From Kolteria novifilia (lineage in GTDB: Bacteria; Planctomycetota; Planctomycetia; Kolteriales; Kolteriaceae), in contig CP036279.1 of the NCBI GenBank assembly GCA_007748055.1, positions 2,356,001 through 2,420,000 on the forward strand: a stretch of DNA of 64,000 nucleotides, in the 5' to 3' direction. Position 1 is the stretch's first letter; each line of letters starts with the position of its first letter. Of the stretch, positions 17,672 to 26,278 are shown one piece after another. Both the position numbers and the translations under genes were made by a program. The notes below the pieces were generated by a model, which was given only the letters and a program-made list of their open reading frames with translations, ran no database searches and was not told the DNA's origin.

Positions 17672-19660
17672 ATGACGAATGATGTTGCGTGCTCGCTTTC
17701 ACGTTTCTTGATCGATTCGGTAACCCGGACGGTTGGCCGGTTGGCGCCCATTGCTCCCAGCAGCGCCCGTTGCCAGCCGATGATTGACGAACTCGAGGAC
17801 CGCTGGGTCCCGACGTTCAACATTTCCGCGGAACAGCAACTCGCGATCGAGTTGGTCAACTACGCTCGAATCGACCCGGTTGGATTCGCCAATCTCTATG
17901 GGATCGATCTCAATGAAGGGCTCGCCGCCGGGACCATTTCCGCCGACTCCAAGCAACCGCTCGCCTACAACGCATCGTTGACCACTGCCGCCGTCGGCCA
18001 TGGCGACGCCATGATCGCCCAGGACTTCTTCGCCCACGACAATCCGACTACCGGTTCGTCCCCCAGTTCGCGAGCGACCGCGGCCGGCTACGACTGGACG
18101 CTCATCGGCGAGAACCTCGCGGTTGGGACTTCGAACTTCAGTACCGTTTACACGCTCTTTGAAGGTCTCTTCGTCGACGCCGGGATTGAGGGGCGGGGCC
18201 ATCGCACGAACATGCTCAATGAGGGCTACCGCGAGATCGGCACCGCGACGCCGGTCGGTCCGCTCACCTATCAGTCGGGGACATTCGAGTCGCTCTTCCT
18301 CGTGCAGGAGTTCGGCACCCGGAGTTCCAACCCGTTCCTGACGGGGGTCGCCTACGACGATGTCGATGCCTCGGGGAGTTACGGCGTCGGGGAAGGGCTG
18401 CAAGGCGTCTTCATCACTGCGATCTCGAGCGGGGGGCAGGTCTTCTCGACCTCGACAGGCACCTCGGGCGGCTACTCGCTGGAGCTTCCCGCTGGGACCT
18501 ACACCGTCACGATCGCCGGAGCCGGGATCAACACCGTCCAAGAAGTGACGATCGGCGACCTGAACCTCAAACGCGACTTCACGCCGCAGAACTCGGTTCC
18601 CGCGCCACCGCCGGCGCCGAATCCCGTGACCACCGCGACCGGCATCCCGAGCATCTATCGCGACGGGACGGCGGTCCTCGATATCAACGGCAATCACGTT
18701 TATGACGCGAGTGTCGATCTCACCGTCGGATTTGGTCAGCCTGGCGACAACTTCATCGTCGGGGACTGGAACGGCAACGGCATCGATAAGATCGGGATCC
18801 AACGCGGCAATCTCTTCGCCCTCGATCTCGACGGCGATCTGGCCTTCACGTCGGGCGTCGACGTCGCGTTCACCTTCGGGGTGGCTGGAGACAAGGCATT
18901 CGCCGGAGACTTCAACGGTGATGGCGTCGATGAGTTAGCGATCTTCCGGGAAGGCAACATCATCATCGACACCAACAACAACTTCGCCTTCGACGCCGGT
19001 ATCGATCAGACGTTCGCCTATGGCGTCGCCGCGGCGACTCCCGTGGCCGGTGACTTCGATGGAAACGGGATCGACCAGATCGCCACGATGTTCAACGGCG
19101 CTTGGGCGATTGACGTCGACGAGGATTTTGTCTTCACTTCCGGCGTCGACGTAACCGCCGCCTACGGTACTGTGGGCGACCTTCCGATCGTCGGCGACTG
19201 GAGCACCACCGGGTTCGATCGCATCGGAATCTTCCGCAATGGGAGCATGGATCTCGACATCGACGGCAACCTGGTCTACAGCGCCGAGGCGGACCTGGGC
19301 TTCGGGTTTGGGAACATCGGCGATCTGCCGTTGGTGGGCGAGTTCTTCTACTACTTCGAGCAACAATCGACGTCGGCACTCTCGGCGCAGCAAGTCCTCT
19401 CCTCGACCGCTTCCCGCGCCGCGGGAGACGCGGTGGTCGGACCACTCGAATCGGGCGTCGGCGAAAGCGTTTCGGTGGTCGGTTTGGGCGGCGACGTCAT
19501 CGAGGACCGTGAAGAGGAGCAGGAGGAGAGTTCTTCCGAAGCGACGAGCGTCGATGTTGCCGAGCAGACGGCCGCACCCACCGACGGCAGTACGGACGAG
19601 GAAGCCTCGTGGATCGAGGTGCTCGACGCCTTCTTCGGCGATGAGTTCGCCTCGATTTAG
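17672..19660 (+). CDS. CAP/SCP-domain surface protein, paralogue of 14914-17094
   Basis: The ATG at 17672 follows GAAGGA and gives 662 residues. IDELEDRWVP near residue 38-47 is the LE.R..P motif. The CAP domain spans about 50-216 (GHGDAMIAQDFFAHDNP, GENLAVG, RGHRTNMLNEGYREIG). A beta domain follows (GVAYDDVDASGSYGVGEGLQGVFITA, GGYSLELPAGTYTVTIAG), and then about five FG-GAP-like repeats at 323-557 (GDWNGNGIDKIGIQR, GDFNGDGVDELAIFR). Unlike its neighbour it has only a short PAPPPAPNP linker instead of a long Pro-rich stalk. The tail WIEVLDAFFGDE matches the WIAVLDELFEGE tail of the neighbour. The pair clearly arose by tandem duplication. Confidence 0.9.
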   Translation: MTNDVACSLSRFLIDSVTRTVGRLAPIAPSSARCQPMIDELEDRWVPTFNISAEQQLAIELVNYARIDPVGFANLYGIDLNEGLAAGTISADSKQPLAYNASLTTAAVGHGDAMIAQDFFAHDNPTTGSSPSSRATAAGYDWTLIGENLAVGTSNFSTVYTLFEGLFVDAGIEGRGHRTNMLNEGYREIGTATPVGPLTYQSGTFESLFLVQEFGTRSSNPFLTGVAYDDVDASGSYGVGEGLQGVFITAISSGGQVFSTSTGTSGGYSLELPAGTYTVTIAGAGINTVQEVTIGDLNLKRDFTPQNSVPAPPPAPNPVTTATGIPSIYRDGTAVLDINGNHVYDASVDLTVGFGQPGDNFIVGDWNGNGIDKIGIQRGNLFALDLDGDLAFTSGVDVAFTFGVAGDKAFAGDFNGDGVDELAIFREGNIIIDTNNNFAFDAGIDQTFAYGVAAATPVAGDFDGNGIDQIATMFNGAWAIDVDEDFVFTSGVDVTAAYGTVGDLPIVGDWSTTGFDRIGIFRNGSMDLDIDGNLVYSAEADLGFGFGNIGDLPLVGEFFYYFEQQSTSALSAQQVLSSTASRAAGDAVVGPLESGVGESVSVVGLGGDVIEDREEEQEESSSEATSVDVAEQTAAPTDGSTDEEASWIEVLDAFFGDEFASI

Positions 19661-20187
19661 GCCGCGTTGGTCGGGTCGTGATCTTATGTCTTGGTATGTT
19701 CGCCTACGACCCGCTTTGTCCTCGAACGTCTCCCCCTTTTGTCCAAGGGGTGAGCCTCTTTTGTCCCCCTTTTGTCCAAGGGGGGTCGGTATCTCTTCCG
19801 TCTTTTCCGAGAATCGTCGACGTTGCCCTTGGAAAGAAGACCCCCTCTTATCTCCCCCTTGGATAAGGGGGAGCATCAAGATGGAATCCCCTTGGATAAG
19901 GGGGAGCATCAAGATGGAATCCCCTTGGATAATAGGGAGCATCAGAGAAGATTGCATTGGACTACGGGATTCCGGATGGGCGGCACCAATGCAACGAAGG
20001 GGCATCGCCAAGGCACCCCGTCTCCCACCAGCCCGTCGATCTATTCGCTGCCGTTGACGAACGGCTCTTTTGACCAGTCTCGGCGTTGAAAAACCTCGAC
20101 GAAACTACGGATTCGACCGCGATTCTCCTCCTTGATCTTGGCCAACATGGCTCGTTCTCGCGTTGGCCCGCTTAAATCAACGGACTG
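19661..20187. other. intergenic repeat-bearing region
   Basis: A 527-base stretch without a gene. It contains the hairpin repeats listed at 19735-19955 and ends with the TAG-anchored repeat at 20165-20190, at the 3' end of the minus-strand glycosyltransferase. Confidence 0.6.
19735..19955. repeat. short hairpin repeats CCCCTT-N4-AAGGGG
   Basis: Two copies of CCCCCTTTTGTCCAAGGGG lie at about 19733-19785. Three tandem 33-base units start CCCCTTGGATAAGGGG at 19855, 19888 and 19921, the last one degenerate. Each is a small palindromic hairpin. They resemble the dispersed CCCTTGTCCAAGGG-type repeats found in many planctomycete intergenic regions. Confidence 0.75.
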
Positions 20188-20190
20188 CTA
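20165..20190 (-). repeat. TAG-anchored repeat, family S1, at gene end
   Basis: Read on the minus strand the element begins with the TAG stop of the glycosyltransferase (20190-20188) and continues GCAGTCCGTTGATTTAAG then CGGGCC. The same sequence, with one difference in 26 bases, starts at the TAG stop of the DUF502 gene at 50773. The partner arm of the palindrome seen at 50820-50835 is missing here. Confidence 0.7.
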
Positions 20191-21057
20191 GGCCGCGCGG
20201 CGGGGGCGGAGGGTTTGCACGAGGACACTGTCCAGATCGACAAGCACCGGCCATTTCTTCAAGACGTAGAGCGTCACCAGCCGTCGGACGAGACCCGATA
20301 GATAGCGAACGTTGGTCGGGATTCCCCATTGCTGCATGAGAACGACGGCGTAGCCGACCAGCCAACGGCGCGGCACGGCGCCGTAGCGCGCGAGCAGCAT
20401 GTTGTTGATCTCCGCGTGAACCGCCAGTCGGGAGCCGAGCGTCTTGTTCGTCGGATAGAGACGCGAGCCGGCGAGCTTGAAGGGGATCGCCGCGAACTGG
20501 CATCCTCCCTCGGCGAGCCGCAGCCAATACTCGTAGTCCATGCAGTAGCGCAGCGTGGCGTCGAGCCCCCCACAGCGTTTCACGACCCGGCGCCGAAAGA
20601 AGACCGCCGGCTGGCAGAGGTAGCAGATCTCCCTGAGTCGTGCCAAGTCCCACGGTTCGGTCGGGTAGGGCTCGATGATGCTGTCTTGTGCGTCGATGTG
20701 GCAAGCCCGTCCATAAACGACGTCGACTTCGGGATGCCGGGCGAAGTAGCTTTCGACCTTCGCGAGCGCTCCCGGCTCGTAGACGTCATCGGAGTTGAGC
20801 CACCCGATCAGCGGTGCCGAGGTTGCCTTGATCCCCTTGTTGACCGCGTCCGCCTGTCCATCGTCCTTCTCCGAGACCCACCGGATCCTATTGCCGTAGG
20901 ACTTGAGCACGTCGACTGTTTCGTCGGTCGATCGGCCGTCGGCGATGAAATAGTCGAGCTCGCCAACGTCTTGGGAAAGGACGCTCTCGATGGTTCGACG
21001 CAGGAATCGCCCCTGATTGAACGATGGGGTGACGATGGCGAAGGATCGTTGGGACAT
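20188..21057 (-). CDS. GT2-family glycosyltransferase
   Basis: The ATG at 21057 follows GAGCGGAA; an upstream ATG at 21093 adds no conserved sequence. The 289-residue protein has FAIVTPSFNQGRFLRRTIESVL, LDYFIADGRSTDETVDVL and IGWLNSDDVYEPGALAKVE (the SDD metal motif), then MDYEYWLRLAEGG. This is a GT-A fold like the two GT2 domains of the divergent neighbour at 21696. It probably transfers a sugar to a cell-surface glycan. The gene ends in a TAG that starts a dispersed repeat. Confidence 0.92.
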   Translation of the reverse strand: MSQRSFAIVTPSFNQGRFLRRTIESVLSQDVGELDYFIADGRSTDETVDVLKSYGNRIRWVSEKDDGQADAVNKGIKATSAPLIGWLNSDDVYEPGALAKVESYFARHPEVDVVYGRACHIDAQDSIIEPYPTEPWDLARLREICYLCQPAVFFRRRVVKRCGGLDATLRYCMDYEYWLRLAEGGCQFAAIPFKLAGSRLYPTNKTLGSRLAVHAEINNMLLARYGAVPRRWLVGYAVVLMQQWGIPTNVRYLSGLVRRLVTLYVLKKWPVLVDLDSVLVQTLRPRRAA

Positions 21058-21695
21058 GATGGGTTCCGCTCGAAGGATTTGACGCGGCCACACTCTGTTT
21101 CGGGGGCGACCATAGCTGGAGCTCCACTCTTGTCAACGCGGGAGACAGGGCCAGGGCGATTCCGTCCTCGGCAGAGTGACGACTCGACTTGACACACATT
21201 GGCAAATCTGTGACGTGCCCCCTCACGAAAGTTACGGAGCGCGCAGCTTGAGACGAAGCACCTAGATTCCGGCGAGTGAAGTGACCGAACGCCGGACGGT
21301 AGCGTACGTCCGCACCGGGACTCTCGTTCCTCGAAACGCCTCGGCGTTGGGGAAGGGGGCAGGGGCGGCGTGCGGAGATTCTCACCCTCGGGATGAGGTT
21401 CGTGGTCGAGAAGTCGAGGATGCCAACGATGGGCGTGCTCGCGACCGATCGGCGACGAAGCCTTTCTCGCGAGGGACGACGATGGTGACGACTCGCGTGT
21501 GGTGGGGGGAAGCTGGTTCTCCCCGTCGTCGAGTCGGGTTTGGGCGCGCAGTGCCCGTTACGGACGTTCCGCCTGGGAGATCGGACCACCGTAGATCGAG
21601 AGAGTCGCCCCTCCGCGACCCTTCGAACCGGTGCTCGTCAACGCTTCACGGCGGGAATTCAAGAGTCTCGCGGCAACGAGACACGGAGAATCTTG
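21058..21695. other. divergent intergenic region between two glycosyltransferase genes
   Basis: About 640 bases between divergently transcribed genes; both promoters must lie here. No repeat, RNA gene or conserved reading frame was recognised. A longer in-frame start for the downstream gene (21540) is possible but its extra 52 residues look like translated intergenic DNA. Confidence 0.5.
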
Positions 21696-24600
21696 ATGCA
21701 GGATCTTCCCAAGATCGGTCTGGTTGTCCCCTCCTACAACCAGGGACGTTTTCTCGAGGAAGCGCTAAGTAGCATCTTCGATCAAAACTATCCCAATCTC
21801 GAGGTCGCCGTCATCGACGGTGGGTCGACCGACAATAGCGTCGAGATCATCCGCCGCTACGAATCAAAGCTCGTTTACTGGCGCAGCGAGCCCGACGGGG
21901 GGCAATCGGCGGCCATCAACGAGGGCATGAATCACTGCCAGGGCGAAGTGGTCGGTTGGCTCAACTCCGACGACTTTTACCACAACGACTCGCTCTGGAC
22001 CCTCGCCCGCGCCTTCCGCGCCCATCCCGATCGCGGATTGTACATCGGCAACGGGATGCGCTACACCGACGCGACGGAGACCTATGCTCCCTTCGCGCGG
22101 CACCACATGGCGTTGAACCGACACGCGTTGCTCTACGGCTTGGACTACATCCTGCAGCCGGCGACCTTCTTCTCCCGTCGCGCGTGGGACGACGTCGGCG
22201 GACTCGACGAGTCGCTTCGCTTCTGCATGGATTGGGATCTCTTCCTGCGGATCTCGCGCCGCTGGCCGGCGGTGATCGTCAACGAGTACCTCGCCTGTAG
22301 CCGCGAGTATGAAGAGACCAAGACCGCCTCGGGGCGCATGGTGCGCGTGGAAGAGATCCGCGCGATGATTCAGAAACATACCGGCGAAGAGCTCAGCCCG
22401 GGAACGCTCTACTATTTCCTCGAGACGATTCTCGACGTGGCGGTTCCGCTCGACATCGAGCCGGCGCGCCATCAAGCCTACGCTTCGATCGAGTATCTGC
22501 GCGATCGGTGGAAGATGCTCTACGGCGGCAATCACGGCTTTCCCGAACAGTCCGACGAACGCGACGAGGTTTACCTGCAAAAGCGGTCGACCCCCGCGCG
22601 CCGCGATCCGATCGGTGACGACGCCGACGATCTGCCGACCATCAGCATCGTCGTGCCTTCCTACAACCAGGTCGAATTCCTCGAGGAGACGCTCGAGAGC
22701 ATCGACGACCAGGCGTATTCAAAGTGTCAGACGATCGTCGTCGATGGGGCCTCGACCGATGGCTCGCTCGAGGTTCTCGAACGCTGGGATCGCAAACTGC
22801 ACTACTGGGTCTCCGAGCCCGACGAGGGGCCGGCCCACGCGATCAACAAGGGCTTCACGGTGGCGACCGGCGACATCGTCGGCTGGCTCGCCTCCGACGA
22901 CTTGCTTAGCGCCGACGCGCTGCGTCATGTCGCCAAGGCCTTCGCCGACAATCCCGATCTCGACATGGTCTACGGCAACGCCTTGTACATCGACGAGGAG
23001 GGTTCGCTCTTCCTGGCCGATCACGGCACGCACAAGACGGGGCTCTACTACGGCGAGATCCAATCGGCGGGTCTCATCCCAGCCTACTGGAAGTACGTCC
23101 ATGCCGTGCCCCAACCGACGGTCTTTTTCCGCCGACGATTGCTGGAGCAGTGCGGGATGTTGGACACGTCGTACCACTTCATCTTCGACTTCGAGCTCTT
23201 CTTCCGCTTTGTCCAGACGGCGAAGATCGAGAAGATCGAACGGGTTCAGGCCTTCTACCGCATCCACGCGTCGTCCAAAACGAGCGATTGGAGCAAGTTC
23301 CTCGTGGAGCTCTTCCGCTTCAGTCGGCTGCATTGGCCCGGTATGCGGCAGCCCGGCTTCGCCGAGACGCTCCGCGACTACGTCGACAACTACATGGGGC
23401 GGACCTTTGGTGGCGTCCCACGCGACAACTGGTATAGGCTGACAAGTGCCTTCGTCGGGTTCTGCGCCGCCACGGGCATGATGAATCCCGAAGCGATTCG
23501 CTGGCCAGGGAACACCATCCCAAGGCTGGATGGATCGTCGCTGCGGCGTCGGTGGGATCGCTTGGTTCACTGGGGACGGGCCCTGCTCCAGAAGCCCGAA
23601 ATGCCGCCAACCGAGTCCATCGAGACGACCACGGCACCGGCGCCGGTCGACTACGCGATCGAATCGCGCAGTGGTCGCTTCCGAGCCGCCTTTTGTTCGT
23701 TCTTCTTGCCGCTGTCGCCAGGGCACTCCGGAGGTGAGATTCGCGACTTCCACATGGTGCGCAAGCTGCTCTCCTTCTCGCGACTGGACTTCTTCGCGCT
23801 CTACGACCTAGAGCCCCAGGGACGCGACAACGTGCTCGACACCTACCTGGAGAGCTATCGCGGGCCCAAGCCGGCCCATCAGTGGCTCGCGCGTGCTTCG
23901 GCCGGTTCGACCAAGTACTCCGAATCGGATGAGTGGGCCGATCGCTATCACCGCGACGCCGCCGTTCGTGCCCAGGGTTCCTTCTGGGATCTCGCCGAGG
24001 AGATCGAGTCCTTCCTTCGCATCGGCAAGTGGGACTTCCTTTTCGTCAGTCCGCAAAGCAATCCGATCGCGCTCTCGATGCTGGCGGAGTCTCGCAAGAC
24101 GCGGCTGGTGATGGCCTCCTACGATGTCGAGTCGGTTCGTATCGAACGGCTCGCCGCGTCGACGCTCAGTGCGGAGCTGGCGCGGATCGAGTCGGAGCGG
24201 GCCAGACGATTTGAGACGGACAATCTCGAATACCACGACGGGATCATCTCGGTCAGCCAGCTCGACAAGGACCTCTTCGTCGAACGCTACAACTTCCCGC
24301 CCGAGCGGATTTTCGTCCTCGAGAACAGTGTCGATCAGCGGTACTTCTCGTTCGAGGAACGTCAGCGACTCGAGCGTCCGACCGTCACCTTCGTCGGCAA
24401 CCTCGGCTACCCGCCCAATCACGAAGCGGCGCTGCGATTGGTCAACGGCGTCTTTCCCGCCGTCCGAGAGAAACACCCCGATGCCCGCTTGGTCATCGTC
24501 GGCGCTGGGCCGGCGCAGGACTTGATCGATTTCGCCGACGGCGACACTATTGTCGTCACCGGGCGCGTCGAGGACGTCCGCGTCTATCTCGCGAACACCT

Positions 24601-24950
24601 CGGTCATCTGTGCTCCGCTTCAGACCGGGAGCGGGACCAAGTACAAGATCCTCGAGGCGATGAGCGCCGGCGTGCCGGTTTGCTGCACGCCGCTCGCCGC
24701 GGAAGGACTCTCGATTGCCGATGGCGAGCACGTCCTCATTCGTCAGACAGATGGGGAACTCGCCGAGGCGATCTCGCAGGTCATCACGCAACCGGAGGAG
24801 AGCGCCGCGATGGCTCGCCGTGCCCGGGCGCTAATCGACGCGTCCTACACGTGGGATGCCAACCTCGAGCCGCTGGAAGCTTGGCTCGAGATGCTTCAAC
24901 AACTCCCCCTACGGGGACGCTCGTCGACCGAACGACGGGCCTCGGCGTAG
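21696..24950 (+). CDS. three-domain glycosyltransferase (GT2-GT2-GT4)
   Basis: The ATG at 21696 follows GGAGAA and gives 1084 residues. Domain 1 (about 5-245) is GT2: IGLVVPSYNQGRFLEEAL, VIDGGSTDNSVEII, VGWLNSDDFY. Domain 2 (about 313-560) repeats the GT2 pattern: ISIVVPSYNQVEFLEETL, VVDGASTDGSLEVL, VGWLASDDLL. Domain 3 (about 665-1065) is a GT-B fold of GT4 type: VTFVGNLGYPPNHEAAL, ARLVIVGAGPAQDLIDF, and LQTGSGTKYKILEAMSAGVPVCC with the E(x7)E-like donor motif. All three sets of key residues appear intact. Multi-domain enzymes of this sort can build several linkages of one glycan. It is followed 137 bases later by a methyltransferase-like gene. Confidence 0.93.
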   Translation: MQDLPKIGLVVPSYNQGRFLEEALSSIFDQNYPNLEVAVIDGGSTDNSVEIIRRYESKLVYWRSEPDGGQSAAINEGMNHCQGEVVGWLNSDDFYHNDSLWTLARAFRAHPDRGLYIGNGMRYTDATETYAPFARHHMALNRHALLYGLDYILQPATFFSRRAWDDVGGLDESLRFCMDWDLFLRISRRWPAVIVNEYLACSREYEETKTASGRMVRVEEIRAMIQKHTGEELSPGTLYYFLETILDVAVPLDIEPARHQAYASIEYLRDRWKMLYGGNHGFPEQSDERDEVYLQKRSTPARRDPIGDDADDLPTISIVVPSYNQVEFLEETLESIDDQAYSKCQTIVVDGASTDGSLEVLERWDRKLHYWVSEPDEGPAHAINKGFTVATGDIVGWLASDDLLSADALRHVAKAFADNPDLDMVYGNALYIDEEGSLFLADHGTHKTGLYYGEIQSAGLIPAYWKYVHAVPQPTVFFRRRLLEQCGMLDTSYHFIFDFELFFRFVQTAKIEKIERVQAFYRIHASSKTSDWSKFLVELFRFSRLHWPGMRQPGFAETLRDYVDNYMGRTFGGVPRDNWYRLTSAFVGFCAATGMMNPEAIRWPGNTIPRLDGSSLRRRWDRLVHWGRALLQKPEMPPTESIETTTAPAPVDYAIESRSGRFRAAFCSFFLPLSPGHSGGEIRDFHMVRKLLSFSRLDFFALYDLEPQGRDNVLDTYLESYRGPKPAHQWLARASAGSTKYSESDEWADRYHRDAAVRAQGSFWDLAEEIESFLRIGKWDFLFVSPQSNPIALSMLAESRKTRLVMASYDVESVRIERLAASTLSAELARIESERARRFETDNLEYHDGIISVSQLDKDLFVERYNFPPERIFVLENSVDQRYFSFEERQRLERPTVTFVGNLGYPPNHEAALRLVNGVFPAVREKHPDARLVIVGAGPAQDLIDFADGDTIVVTGRVEDVRVYLANTSVICAPLQTGSGTKYKILEAMSAGVPVCCTPLAAEGLSIADGEHVLIRQTDGELAEAISQVITQPEESAAMARRARALIDASYTWDANLEPLEAWLEMLQQLPLRGRSSTERRASA

Positions 24951-25087
24951 GCAAGCCGCGATCGGACGTGAGCCGTTCGTGGTGCCAACCAGTCGCTCGC
25001 CGAGCGCGGCGGGCTCTCGAAGACAGAACTGTTTTCTCGAGATGAAAAGAACATTCACTCCACTTCCTATCCTTCCAGGAGAATGCC

Positions 25088-26203
25088 ATGGGCATGATTC
25101 ACTTCTCCATCGACCTCGCCCTGGTCGAACACGTTCAGCGCCTCCTGCCGATCGCGACCTTCGTGGAGACCGGCACGTTCGAGGGTGATACGGTCGCCCG
25201 CATCTGCGATCGATTCGAGGAGATCCACACCGTCGAGCTGAGCGAGCCGCTTCACCAGCGGATTTGCGAGCGCTTCTCCGACGTCGAGAAGATCCATCCC
25301 GCGCAGGGCGATTCGGCCCAGTACCTGCGCGACCGCGCCGAGTCGTGGCGCGACCGCCCGGTCCTCTACTGGCTCGACGCCCACTGGTGCGTCGCCGATC
25401 ATACCTCCGGGGACACGTCGCAGTGTCCGCTGATCGGAGAGATCGAGGCGCTGCGGCACCTCAACGAGCAGAGTGTTCTGATCATCGACGACGCCCGCTT
25501 CTTTCTCTGTCCTCCGCCCGCCCCGATGGACAGCTCGCAGTGGCCTTCGTTCGACGAGGTCATGGACGCCCTGCGCGGCATCAGCGATCAACACGAGATC
25601 ATGGTGCTCAACGACACGATCCTGCTCTTCCCACGCTCGATCAGCGCGGAGACAAAGGCCTTCGCCGTCGAGCATGGCGTCAACTTCCACGAGATCGTCC
25701 ACCAGCGCGATTGCCTGGAGGCCGACGTGCGGACGTACAAGAAGAAGATCGAGGAGATGCTCGCCGACCGTCGCTACATCGTGGAGGATCTCGGCCGCAA
25801 GGACGAGGCGATCGCCGAACAAGAACGGCTCTTGCAGCAGAAGGCCGCCGACATCGACGAGTTGCTCAAGGCCCAAGAGGCGGCGTTGGCGGAGAAGGTC
25901 GAACTGCTCGAAGCCCAACAGAAACTCGGCGAGGAGAAGAAGGAACTTTGGGACGAGTACCAGCGGACCGTCGACGCGCTGCACGCGAAGAACGACGACG
26001 TCATGAAGCTCAATGCCGCGGTTGGGCAGCTCGCGCCATTCCCATCGATGTACGAACACGATCATGCCGCGCTGGTGGAAGCCCACGAGCAACTCGGCGC
26101 GGTCTGCAAATACGTCGAACTCCTGGAGAAGAAGCTCTCGATCCTGCCTTTCTGGCGCCGCTACGTCGGGGCCGACTTCCCGCTCGAGCGGAAATCGGCT
26201 TGA
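25088..26203 (+). CDS. methyltransferase-like protein with C-terminal coiled coil
   Basis: 371 residues; start ATG after CCAGGAGAA. The N-terminal 190 residues look like a Rossmann-type methyltransferase: ATFVETGTFEGDTVARICDR (glycine loop), IHTVELSEPLHQRI, PVLYWLDAHWC and SVLIIDDARFF. Residues about 215-310 are strongly predicted coiled coil (EEMLADRRYIVEDLGRKDEA and similar Glu/Lys/Leu heptads). The last 40 residues contain LSILPFWRRYVGADFP. Such coiled-coil appendages occur in glycan-modifying proteins that scaffold chain length control. It follows the triple-domain glycosyltransferase in the same direction and probably belongs to its operon. The methyl acceptor is unknown. Confidence 0.7.
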   Translation: MGMIHFSIDLALVEHVQRLLPIATFVETGTFEGDTVARICDRFEEIHTVELSEPLHQRICERFSDVEKIHPAQGDSAQYLRDRAESWRDRPVLYWLDAHWCVADHTSGDTSQCPLIGEIEALRHLNEQSVLIIDDARFFLCPPPAPMDSSQWPSFDEVMDALRGISDQHEIMVLNDTILLFPRSISAETKAFAVEHGVNFHEIVHQRDCLEADVRTYKKKIEEMLADRRYIVEDLGRKDEAIAEQERLLQQKAADIDELLKAQEAALAEKVELLEAQQKLGEEKKELWDEYQRTVDALHAKNDDVMKLNAAVGQLAPFPSMYEHDHAALVEAHEQLGAVCKYVELLEKKLSILPFWRRYVGADFPLERKSA

Positions 26204-26278
26204 CCGAGAAGTCTATTCAAATGTACACTTCCTGGCTTGCGAGGATGCACCAGCGGTGCTCAGGCCAGGATGGTGAAC

